This document shows positions 1-9,675 of a DNA stretch of 64,000 nucleotides, piece after piece. This DNA comes from Meghimatium bilineatum (taxonomy: Eukaryota; Mollusca; Gastropoda; Stylommatophora; Philomycidae). Each line of letters opens with the position of its first letter. Position 1 is the first letter of the stretch. A program made the translations under genes and the position numbers. The notes beneath the pieces are model-generated. The model did no database searches and had not been told where the DNA came from. It worked only from the letters and a program-made list of their open reading frames with translations. The stretch is taken from positions 63,642,387-63,706,386 of the forward strand of contig CM067298.1 in the NCBI GenBank assembly GCA_034231615.1. Reading direction: 5' to 3'.

Positions 1-1060
1 GACCGGGATCTGTTTTTCTACTGGAATGCTGGTGAATTGCGATTAGGAATTCATCATTTGTAAAGGGACATAACTAGAGAATATACAAACCATATTGAAA
101 GTTAGCAGAATTATCCACCTCTATTATCAAGAAAAAATAAATATATATTATTTCTTAGAACCGACTGTTCAACATTCACTAACAGCTGATGGACTCAGCC
201 TATTATAAACCAAGTATAAAAGGCTCATCAAATATAAATTATAAGTGACGATGTGTGTAACGCGTGAATACTAACGTTTCTTGTGTAATTTGTATTATTC
301 CTTCTTCAGATAAAATTGTTTCGAAACGACTACCCTTACTAGCTTGGGAAGATATTATATTTACTTTGAGATTACGGTGAATTTAAGTAGCACATGGTGG
401 GCTGAGGTTTCTAATTACATATATAATCGTTGCGGAAACCAGCGACGTGATATTTGAACCGCCATGGCCGCTTCTGTATAACAATAATAATGACCTATGA
501 TTTGAACATTAGATATGTGCCTAGGGACGCCAGTAACACCTTTAAAAAAGAATGATTTGAAATGTGAAGTTACTGTGTTAATAAAATATAAATAATATAA
601 GGAAGTGTCTTCCAACGGGTTTATTATAATGTATGTTTCATTCAGATGTGAAATGTGAGCTATTCCGCAAAGAACGTTTTTAATAATCTAACATGTAAAA
701 CCAGGTCAGTGAAAATATACCGCTACGAAAAACCTTGCGCGACGGCAGTGCCTAAATACTGCATTTACAACAGCATTTATCAACTAACAACAGCATTTAC
801 AAATGAAGACCACAAGAACAGCAACACTAACTGTATGTGGTATCGGCGACAAAACACCACATATGATATAATTTCTGATACAGAAATGTATAGGCATTTT
901 AGGCATTACCTTTACCATAATGAAAGGGGGTAAACATAAAAACAAAAATGATTCATAGCTACATATAGCGAGGTAGATATATGAAAACAAAAAAAATACA
1001 TGGTATTAAATTTTTGGTCCATCCAAATAAAGCAAAATTATCACATACTTTGAATACATT
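1..1060. other. AT-rich stretch without recognised gene
   Basis: Only short open frames occur and none shows a protein motif I recognise. The far 5' part of the LINE-F relic that follows may reach into the right-hand end, but no endonuclease motif is legible before about 1080. Confidence 0.5.
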
Positions 1061-3240
1061 TCAAAAAAGATAAACGAATACAACCTGTAGAGGAAGAAAG
1101 TACAACAAGTCTAATCTAAATGTACGCACATTGCAACAATAACAATAAAATAGAAGAAAATAGTGAATTTTTTAAAGCATATGTGATGTCCTAAACAAGA
1201 TTAACAACAAATACGAGGTATACTTCATGTGTGATTTCAACTGGAGAATATGGAGAAAGGTGATCACTGTGTAAATTATGGGATACAACAATATAATTAA
1301 ACAATAACTGGGGAAAATTGATCACTATATGCATAGAACATGGTTTTCTAGTAACAAATTCGTATTACCGACACAGTTGTAGTCACATACAAATATGGTA
1401 TAAATTGGACAACTTACTAAAATCATCTCAAATTGAGTTCATTATCGTTAGACAGAAGCACAAGAGACATATCACATATGTCAGAGCTTTCCCAAACATA
1501 AATATTGATACAGACCTGTTATGCTAATTGAGAAAAGATACCACATAAGAGCAACACAAAAGAAAGAAACAAGACAATGGCAGAAAAAAGTTATAAATTA
1601 GAAATCTGTAGAATATTTCAGAAACGTGATGAGATGTATGATCAAATGTTTCACTGTTTGAAAAATTAACAAAGGAATTTAGAATGTGATATTTTCAAAA
1701 AATTAAATTACAAAACAATAACAAAATATACGCGGCACCCGACGTACCATGAAAGATAAAATAAATGAAAACACTTTCTGATATAGTTTCGACATACAAA
1801 GTGTTGTATAACAGGAAAAAAAACAATGTTTCCAGAAATATTTGTAATCCAAACACTATGACGGTTATTTGCAAAATAGACTATCTAGTAGAAATGCCAA
1901 TCAAAGATGCTTAAGATAATCCATTGAAAACAATTAAGAACTTTTGATAGACATATGTACAACAAACCCAAGAGAATTTTTTTTATAAGCATTGAATCAA
2001 TACGAGTGAGAAAATAGAGCTAGACTTTCATAATAATAAAACTGGCACACCCTTGTGAACAGCATAAATAGGGAAGCAAATTGGAAATAATGCTTCCAAG
2101 AATTAAACAACTCAAACACAACAACATAATATAGACCCAAAAACGATCTAAAAAAACATAGAAATAATAAAACCATATACACGAAATTAGGAAATAGAAA
2201 ATGTCTTAAAATAGTGCTCAAGGAATAAATTACCAGTAGTGGATTGTAGCAGTAAAAGCGTGTATATACAAAGGGGTTCAGTAGCTAACCAGATTGTTCA
2301 CAATAGACTGGGGGGGGGGGGGAAAGAAAACTTCCAGACGACTAGCAAATATCAGTATTTCTACCTCTATGGAAACACAAAGGTAGTAAGAGAGAATGTG
2401 AATCCTAGAGAATCATGTCCTAATCAAGTCATACAAGTAAAATCTTGGCGAAGTAATAGAATAGAGATTACGATACATGGCATAATCACATTTGAGTTCC
2501 GCTCAATTTGGTTTCAGTGGAGCGGTAAGCTGTATAAACGAATTAATCAAGCTGAGATAATTAAGTGAAAAAGCAATCAAATACAAACAAGATCTAAATA
2601 CAGTATTTGTATAACAGAAAAAGGCGATTGGCAGAGTAGATATAGGCATTCTCTTGAAAATCTTAGAACATTATAACCTCAGAGGCCACATGCCATACAT
2701 TCTTAGTAACAACCACAGAAGGAATGACTGACCCGTTGGAAACAAGATCTGGAGTAAGATAATGATGTATACTGTCATTCGACTTTTCAGCAAATACAAA
2801 AATATAGTAATAAAATAAACTCCCATCAAGAGAGATACAATCATTGCAAATAAATCTGATGAATTTAATAATGAAATCAACGAATTACTATTTTCAGACG
2901 ATCAAAGTCTAATATACGAACTGAGAAAGAGTTGGAAATCCACATCATTGCATTGATATTAGCTTGTAAGGAGTATAACATGAAAATAAATGTTCAAGAA
3001 AACAGAAGTTATAAATATTAGAACTTCTGCAACACTAATGGGTATGACAAAAGATAAATATATGTAACCAAAATATCGGAGGATGTCCGACAAAATGGAA
3101 AGTGCCGCAGTAACCAGACAGATGAATGGTATATCGTATATAAAGTAAACAGGATACTGATAATACCTACCTATCGATATAAAACAATAATAAATAACAA
3201 TAAAACAATACAACATACAACACAGACAACGTATAGGATG
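1060..3240 (+). pseudogene. Decayed RTE-like LINE (family F), endonuclease to RT
   Basis: This is a relic of a non-LTR retrotransposon protein with many stops and frameshifts. Near 1210-1250 the frame reads like the endonuclease motif GDFNxR (seen as CDFNWR). At 1318-1527 there is an endonuclease C-terminus: an NSYYRH stretch, then QIEFIIVRQKHKRHITYVR, then NINIDTDLL where intact relatives have SDH. About 1.37 kb further on, at 2880-3000, the RT active-site block is legible as ELLFSDDQSLIYELR followed by YNMKINVQ. The same endonuclease-to-YADD spacing is seen in the better preserved LINE-B at 37.7 kb, so these pieces probably belong to one element. The family is RTE-like by motif style. There is no functional product. 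A poly-G run of 12 sits at about 2291. Confidence 0.7.
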
Positions 3241-3845
3241 CGATTCTGGTGACCGACAACGTCATTCTTTGGATTATCATCTCATTTGGCATGTGGGAGT
3301 CTTACAATCACAAGTCATGAATAGTAATCGCCGCTTTATTTGATTTACCCACTACTTTTTAATAATCTCTACTCCTATATTCTACTGATCCTTGTAACTG
3401 TGTGTTCATGTGCACTTCCATCAGTAATTATCACTGTGGTTTCTAGATTTCTGTGTATTTGTATTATGTATGTTGTTTCTGTTGATTATATTTTATTGTA
3501 ATATGTCAATTGTATATGATTATACCCTATTGTGCACTTTGTTGCTTTATTTACATATATTGACTTGTGTTATTGTTTTGTTTCCTCAATGTATTATTGT
3601 AATTGTTTTACAGATTGGTACCTACACATATATATGTATGTGTATATGCATATTATTTTACATGGTTTTATGTAATCACGGTCACTATGGGTGGCAATTT
3701 GTCCGCGTGCATATCCTTGTATTATTGTAATACTTGTGAATATCTTCATGAGAACGAATGTGTATGATACTACATGTAAATATCTCTATGTGTGCGAATG
3801 TTCATGTTACATGTATTGATTCGAGAAAATGTTTATGTTTATGTG
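3241..3845. other. AT-rich stretch, no gene seen
   Basis: T-rich sequence with many TGT/TAT-rich words and no recognisable protein or repeat. Confidence 0.4.

Positions 3846-3888
<43 letters not shown>
3846..3888. repeat. (TA)n microsatellite
   Basis: Uninterrupted TA dinucleotides over about 42 bp. Confidence 0.95.
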
Positions 3889-3890
<2 letters not shown>

Positions 3891-3995
3891 AATGCTTATT
3901 TTGTGTCATTATGTACATCTATATTACATCAAAAGTGCGTAGCTATCCCATGACAGCAGATCCAACGACTAATCGGTTCCATAACAGATATATCG

Positions 3996-4106
3996 TTCTC
4001 TGATAAAGACTCTTGAGACTAACGGGAATTGAATTTACTCTGATAAAGACCAGAAGAGGTCATACAACCTACTGATACGGAGGCCTCGGTCGCAAAGAAC
4101 AAAATT
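3996..4106. repeat. Degenerate triple CTGATAAAG hairpin motif
   Basis: CTCTGATAAAGAC occurs twice 40 bp apart (about 3998 and 4038). A third degenerate form, CTGATACGGAGGCCTCGGTC, starts at about 4072. Each is followed by a partly complementary arm, for example AGACC...AGGTC, so each can form a short hairpin. A related word, TTGATAAAG then a hairpin then GAAAC, recurs in the foldbacks at 7.7 and 43.4 kb. Function unknown. Confidence 0.45.
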
Positions 4107-4284
4107 CCAATTCAAATCATAATGAACATCGTTTCATTATTAAAGTCTGAAAGGTTTATCATGCCAAGGTTGAAAAATTAATTGCATAAAATAAAATGTT
4201 AGTAGACGTTTGAAATTAGGTGTCCATTAGCACTGCAATAATGTTGCGTTTCTTTTTTTAAACTGTTATTTATATATTCAGAGA

Positions 4285-4765
4285 AAAATGAAAAATATAT
4301 TGTGTAAAATGACCTTGTCATTAGAGGTGAGAAAGAGAGTTCGTCAGTGCTATATAACTCATATACTAACATATGGATGCAAGCCTTGGACAATAAACAA
4401 ACTGGAAAGTGGGATACTAGAGGCAATAGATATTTGGTTTTATAGAAGAATGATGAGAATACCATGAACTCCAGAATAACTAAAGTGGAAGTGTTAAAAG
4501 TGTCAAATGCGAAAAGTAACCTTAATCAATAATATAAGAAAAAGGCAATCTTCATTTTTTGGCCTTTTTATGAGACAGGGAGGTTTGGATAACAACAGGC
4601 AAGATTGAAGGTAACAGAGACAGAGGGCGACAACGTGAGAAAATAAACAGTTTGACAACCTGGAACGGCAACGAAACAAAAACGAACATGAAACATAATA
4701 CTGTAGACAGAGAGCTGTGGTGAGGCATGATCGCCTACGCCAACCGGCATGGCACCCAATGATAT
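4285..4765 (+). pseudogene. RTE-like LINE (family C) 3' end, decayed
   Basis: The 3' part of a LINE ORF. Across frames it reads as the usual post-RT region: YGC..W near 4375, then WFYRRMMRIP near 4435-4465, then RKRQSSFFGLFMRQGGL near 4540-4590, then KIEG.RDRGRQREKI near 4600-4645, ending with RELW..MIAYANRHGT near 4715-4760. The same C-terminus is open in the copy at 27.5 kb, which supports the alignment. Several stops and small indels break it, so it is non-functional. The 5' part is missing. Confidence 0.8.
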
Positions 4766-5389
4766 TTGTTTATGAGAGCCTGTATAGATGCAATAAAATA
4801 ATACAACCGCAGAAACAAGAACACACGTCACTATATATTCGAAAGTAACTGACAACTCGGAAATTCTTCTCGGATAATCCATATGATCCGGTTTTTTCAT
4901 CTCCTGTAGTCATTTTATGGATATATACTGTCGCTCGTCAATACAAGATGCATAGTAATCATATATCAGCAAACAGGTGTGATCAGTTATAAGGAAAAAG
5001 TACATGTGGAAAAAGATGTGGCATAAATTATCACTTTGTCAACTCTATCAATGAAATGGACATATTGGTTAGTCAATTTCTTTATTTATAGTAATATTAT
5101 AATATTATTCAGGCGGCATACTCTTTTTAGAACATCAGGATAAATGGAAATCGGTATATGGTTTACCAATATTTATAAACTAAATATCACTGTCTTCGTT
5201 ATCGAAGATCTGATCAGTTGTGTGAATTTTTTTTATTTGGTATGTGTTTCTTGATTGTACTTTATCACGTTGTCGCCCTCTGTCTCTGTTGCTTTTACGG
5301 TGCCAGTTAGACCGTAACGTGGGAAAATACGTGTTCTAGTTTTATTGTTATTTCTTTTTACTGCAACAATGATTGCATACTACCGGTAA
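4766..5389. other. Unassigned DNA with a short antisense LINE-C scrap
   Basis: Mostly no recognisable content. At about 5258-5303 there is a short piece matching the reverse complement of the LINE-C RGRQREK-coding segment (ACGTTGTCGCCCTCTGTCTC). Confidence 0.4.
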
Positions 5390-6225
5390 TGAAATTTTGC
5401 ATACGATTAAAAAAGATCAAGAGATCACCAAGAAATATGAAATTGGATTTAGCTTGATTGAAATTAGATGATGACATTAAAGAAAGATACAACATAAATA
5501 CAAAGTGAAGAACAAACCACCAAAGATGGAAACTGTAAATATGCAGAACTCCGCGCCCAATAAAATACAGATAGACAACATAGGAGTAAAACAAGTAGCA
5601 GGGGTAAAATATTTCGGTATTTTTACAGAAAATGGAAACCTCGACAGAGAGATAGAGACAAGATGTCAAGTGCAATTGCAGTAACATACCAACTGTCACC
5701 ACCACTCCCTCATCCCAAGATAGAGATGGAAGTTAAAATACAAATTATCTACAGTATATTCCTACTAACACTGTGCTACCAGTGCCAAACCTGGTCTCTC
5801 TCATCTTCACATTACAGAAAGATAGTGACATGTGAGATGAAATACTTGAGGAAAGCCACAGAGGTCACCAGCCTCGATAGATTACGAAATGAAGACATCA
5901 GGAAACGAATAGGTATAATACCTCGCACATAATACATAGAAAGGTAGCCGATCAAGTGATCTGGTCACATTATAAGAATGCATCACGACAAGTTGTAAAT
6001 ACAGGCATATAACCAAGTGAGATAAGGATACACACAGCCAAAAGAAGACCACGCAAAATATGGATAAAAAACGTCAGGGCCATCATGAACAAACATGGTC
6101 ATAGCACAGCCGAGGCCACACATCTGGCTTTAGAATGCAAGATTGAGCTCCAATCACCCCTACGCTTAGCGGCAAGAGTGGATCATAAACAACCTGGAGA
6201 AAGACAATAGACAGCTTAATTGTAA
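5390..6225 (+). pseudogene. RTE-like LINE (family F) C-terminal region, decayed
   Basis: At 5663-5932 an open stretch of 89 codons reads KVQIIYSIFLLTLCYQCQTW, the place where most LINEs have LLYGCETW. It continues with EMKYLRKATEVTSLDRLRNE and DIRKRIGI, the usual region after the RT thumb. Downstream, in broken frames, come GHIIRMHHDKL (about 5965-5995) and KIWIKNVRAIMNKHGHSTAEAT (about 6055-6120), the typical 3'-terminal block of this LINE type. No RT palm is left here. It may belong to the same family as the relic at 1.06-3.24 kb, but a LINE-C fragment lies between them, so it is a separate insertion or a rearranged copy. Confidence 0.75.
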
Positions 6226-7076
6226 AGAATAGACACAATGCCATTGTAAAGATTCAGAGTATTGAAGATCAATAGGACATGCTAAAACATTCGTAAAACA
6301 AACATCTGAAGAGATAATACCAAAAGTAAAACATAGATCAAAACAAAATGAATGAAAGAAGAAATGTTAGAATAGATATGCACCAGAAGAAAAAAATAAA
6401 CACATGATTGAGGAATATCAGAAAATGCATAAGGAGATAAGAAAGAAATACAATGCAGCAAAAGAAAGCTGGCTGAACAAGAATTGCTCAATTGAATCAC
6501 AATAAATTGAATCATATTGCATCCAATATACAACATTACTGCATAAGCAAATTTATGTGATAACAGGGAAAAGATTGCAAACAATTAGTGGTTGTCTAAA
6601 CTCTACAACAGGGCATGTGTATTAATGGAAAAAGATCATATGGTACAGCGATGGTTAGAATTTATCAAATAATTTTATGATGACAATGGACCTGCTATAA
6701 ACATAAAATAATGGCGAAGGTTCATCAATACTCGCAGCAAGGGAAGCCCTAAGGCACATGAACTATTGCAGCCCTAGACAAGATACTATCAGATTAGAGG
6801 AATTAGTAGCTTTAGGTGACTTTGGAGTTGAAATAATCACAAAATTGCTAAATGACGTATATAATAGTGGACACATGCCTGATGACTTAATGAAATCTAT
6901 ATTTATAGCCTTACCTAAGAAACCACGGACCACCGAATGAGAAGAACACAGTACACTCAGCAAAATAAAAAACATTCTTCTCAGAATCATCATGAAGAGA
7001 GGGAGAAACAAAATATAAACATAAATAAGTTTAGAACAATGTGGCTTTGTAGAAGGCAAAGGTACCAACAATGCTA

Positions 7077-7098
7077 TATATATATATATATATATACA
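7077..7098. repeat. (TA)n microsatellite inside LINE-C
   Basis: About 11 TA units inside the RT-coding relic. Confidence 0.9.
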
Positions 7099-7314
7099 TA
7101 TTGAGAACAATAATAGAGACTTTTATAGACTTAAAAATAGACCTGTACCTCTGTTGTACAGACTACCCAAAAGCATTTGATAAAGTTAAACATAGTGACG
7201 TTCTACATGTGCTGGATAATTTGAACATCAATATCGAATTTAAGAATCATCACAAACGTGTACACTAATAAGAAAAAAGAGCGACAGGAGTAGGAAATCA
7301 ATAAGGCCCTTTTC

Positions 7315-7870
7315 AACAAATAAAACAATATGACAATCAATACAAGGCAACTGCGTGAAACGTAACAACAGTTAGACTTACGTAAAACACAGGTTTATAT
7401 ATCGCTTCAATGAGACACGACACAGACTATAGCTAAAATTAGTAAACTCGTAGGTAATGATACGCACAGAAGAAAGCATACAAATTACAATACACAACTC
7501 ATATTCAACGTTTCAACCAAAATGTCTTATCAAGACACAAACAAAACATCAAAAGACGACGAATGGAAAAATTATCACATTAAACGTATCCAACGGAAAT
7601 ATGGAAATGAGATCTTAAATTCATCTCATTTCCATATTTCCGTTGGATACATTTGTTTGTTGTGATAATTTTTTCATTCCTCGTCTTTTGATGTTTTGTT
7701 GTGTCTTGATAAAGACATTTTGGTTGAAACGTTGAATATGAGTTGTGTATTGTAATTTGTATGATTTCTTGTGTGCGCATCATTACTTACTAGTTTTAGT
7801 TATAGTCTGTCGTGTCTCATTGAAGCGATATATAAACCTGTGTTTTACGTAAGTCTAACAAATAAAACAA
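7315..7870. mobile_element. Foldback (long inverted-repeat) element nested in LINE-C
   Basis: The insert 7329-7856 is flanked by a perfect 14-bp direct repeat, AACAAATAAAACAA, at 7315-7328 and 7857-7870. The RT reading frame of the surrounding LINE-C relic resumes across the repeat, confirming an insertion. Inside, a left arm (7374 to about 7612) is a near-perfect reverse complement of a right arm (about 7622 to 7856), with a central loop of roughly 9 nt around CTTAAATTC. A 45-nt unpaired leader (7329-7373) is present only on the left. The arms carry TTGATAAAG...GGTTGAAACGTTGA. There is no ORF of note. A 14-bp TSD is longer than most DNA transposons make, so either an odd foldback transposon or a retroposed hairpin is possible. 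Confidence 0.85.
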
Positions 7871-8581
7871 GGAGAGTTAGACGGGAATGTGTACTTTCAC
7901 CAGACCTGTTCTCTTTATACGGTGAAAATATAATACGCGCTATAGTTTATATCACATAAATATCAGTGGGGGGACATAATATAAATAATTCGAGATATGC
8001 GGGTGACACTATTCTTATTGCTAAAATTAAGGAAGGCTTTCAATATTTAATTAATGTCACAGAAAGTAAAGAGAAAGGTATCCTCATAAATATAAAGAAA
8101 ACAGAAACAATGGTCATTTCAATGAAGCAAAGATATCACGTCTTGCAAGATCAAATTGAATCATACAGTATAAAAACAGGTCCACCAATTCAAATATTTA
8201 GGTACAACGATTACAGCAGATGGAACAATTTCGACAGAATTAATAAGCAGAATAGGGCAGGCAGAAACAGCATTCATAAAAAGGAAAAATATATTTTGTA
8301 ATATGATCTTGCCATTAGGGGTGAGGAAGAGAGTTCCGTAGTACTATATTACTCCTATAGTAACATATAGATGCACATCTTCGACAATATACAATCAGGA
8401 AAGTGGGAAATTAAAGGCCCAGAGATGTGACTCTACAGAAGAATACTGAGAATACCATAGACTGCCATAAAAACTAATGTGGAGGCGTTGAAAAAAAACA
8501 AATGCGAAACGGACCTTAATCAATAATATAAGAAAAAGACAATCTTCATTTGTTGGTCATTTCTTGAGACAGGGAGGTTTG

Positions 8582-8735
8582 GAGAACATAGTCACAACAG
8601 GCAATATTGAAGGCAATAGAAACAGAAGGCGACAACGTGAGAAAACATTAGACAGTTTGAGAACATAATCACAACAGGCAAGATTGAAGGAAATAGAGAC
8701 AGAGAACGACAATGTGAGAAAATATTAGACAGTTT
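8582..8735 (+). repeat. 77-bp tandem duplication inside LINE-C 3' region
   Basis: The block beginning GAGAACATAGTCACAACAGG at 8582 recurs at 8659 with a few differences. The period of 77 bp is not a multiple of three, so the second unit is out of frame. The neighbouring fragment at 9.09-9.19 kb shows the same 77-bp periodicity. Confidence 0.8.
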
Positions 8736-8760
8736 GACAACCTGGCACGACAGGGGAAGG

Positions 8761-8948
8761 TAGGTAGGTAGTTTGTTTTGCGTTCGCTCCATTGTAATCA
8801 GCACGGATATCTGTGCGATTTCCGCCGGGAGCGTGTTTACTTTGTGACACCGGTATGCGCATTTTAGGCCTAGCACATCCGATTTCGGCATGCCTTGACA
8901 ATTCGGGTGGACTACCCTAGCCTGTGACAGCCTCTTAGGTAGGTAGTT
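8761..8948 (-). mobile_element. R-element retroposon, 5'-truncated copy with 13-bp TSD
   Basis: The insert 8774-8935 lies between two copies of TAGGTAGGTAGTT (8761-8773 and 8936-8948). It is the 3' terminal 160 bp of the R-element described at 14.26 kb: TTTGTTTTGCGTTCGCTCC, then CACGGATATCTGTGCGATTT, then the GGCCTAGCACATCCGATTTC block. The sense strand is minus, so the A/C-rich tail lies on the left. It is inserted at the end of the LINE-C relic. Confidence 0.88.
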
Positions 8949-9089
8949 AATGAGTTCACCCTCATTTGGAGAGGCACGCACTTTTCAACTAGAGGACAAC
9001 AGAGTCCAATTAGGTTATATCAGGATGCAGTACCATAAAATATTAGAGGTAACAAAGACACCACATTTAAAATATTTATACATTTAACA

Positions 9090-9295
9090 TGACAGACAAG
9101 ATTGAAGGCAAAAGACAAAGAGGGCGACAACGTGAGAAAATATTAGACAGTTTGAGAACATAGTCACAACAGGCAAGATTGAAGGCAATAGGAAAGAACA
9201 AAGATCTTGATAGCAAATGCTAGAGATAGGGAGCTGTGGAGACATGATCGCCAACGCCAGCCGACATGAAACCTGATGATTATGATGAATTCCTT
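9090..9295 (+). pseudogene. RTE-like LINE (family C) 3' terminal fragment
   Basis: AAGATTGAAGGC at 9098 and again at 9175 marks the same 77-bp duplication as the copy just upstream. The fragment then reads towards the ELW.HDRQRQPT end and a GATGATTATGATGA tail. It is a piece only about 200 bp long. Confidence 0.7.
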
Positions 9296-9375
9296 TTATT
9301 TGATAGTTAGACATTACTTTAACATTATTACATCAATTTAGTATTAACCGTTTCGTGCTTGTGTTACTGCGGCAC

Positions 9376-9575
9376 TTTCCACCTTGTCGGATATCCTCTG
9401 CCAGTTTGGTTATTTATATCTAAATAATTTAGCGGTGGAAACGGAAAGACAATTCGGAAAACTCTTCTACCCCAATCCTCTACACTACTGCATGCACTGT
9501 AATAGAAACTTTCCTGGCACGAATAGGACTCATCGGACATCTACGAACTCACAAACCACATTAGACAATCATAAA
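9376..9575. pseudogene. Two LINE scraps: antisense LINE-F, then a C-terminal zinc-finger tail
   Basis: At 9376-9430, GTTACTGCGGCACTTTCC onward is the reverse complement of LINE-F sequence at about 3046-3110. From about 9430 to 9575 on +, the frame reads YCMHCNRNF and, after a one-base shift, IGLIGHLRTH. Together these are a C2H2 finger (C-x2-C ... H-x3-H) of the type found at the C-terminus of some LINE proteins, and the copy at 34.8 kb keeps it intact. Confidence 0.6.
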
Positions 9576-9675
9576 TGTTTTGTTGTTTTTCTACTTGCTC
9601 ATCACATTTACTGTTTTTCATGCCATGTTCCTCTTCGCTTTCGAAGGAGGAACACCATTATCATAATTTATATTT

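Larger units (their letters stand above)
6230..8760 (+). pseudogene. RTE-like LINE (family C), long decayed copy, interrupted
   Basis: A long relic covering the linker, RT and C-terminal region. Legible blocks in order: YRKMHKEIRKKYNAAKESWL-like text (about 6410-6475); LVALGDFGVEIITKL then SGHMPDDLMKSIFIALPKK (6758-6940), the RT N-terminus; DYPKAFDKVKH (about 7165-7195), RT motif A; ECVLSPDLFSLYGENI (7890-7940), motif B; INNSRYAGDTILIAK (7978-8030), the YADD block with D changed to G; and SSFVGHFLRQGGL (about 8545-8585). A foldback element sits inside the RT between motifs A and B, a (TA)n tract lies near 7077, and a 77-bp tandem duplication lies near the 3' end. Many stops; no functional product. 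Confidence 0.85.

Noticed and set aside
7580-7783. 67-codon open frame on minus
   Set aside because: It lies inside the foldback palindrome and mirrors itself. No protein meaning.
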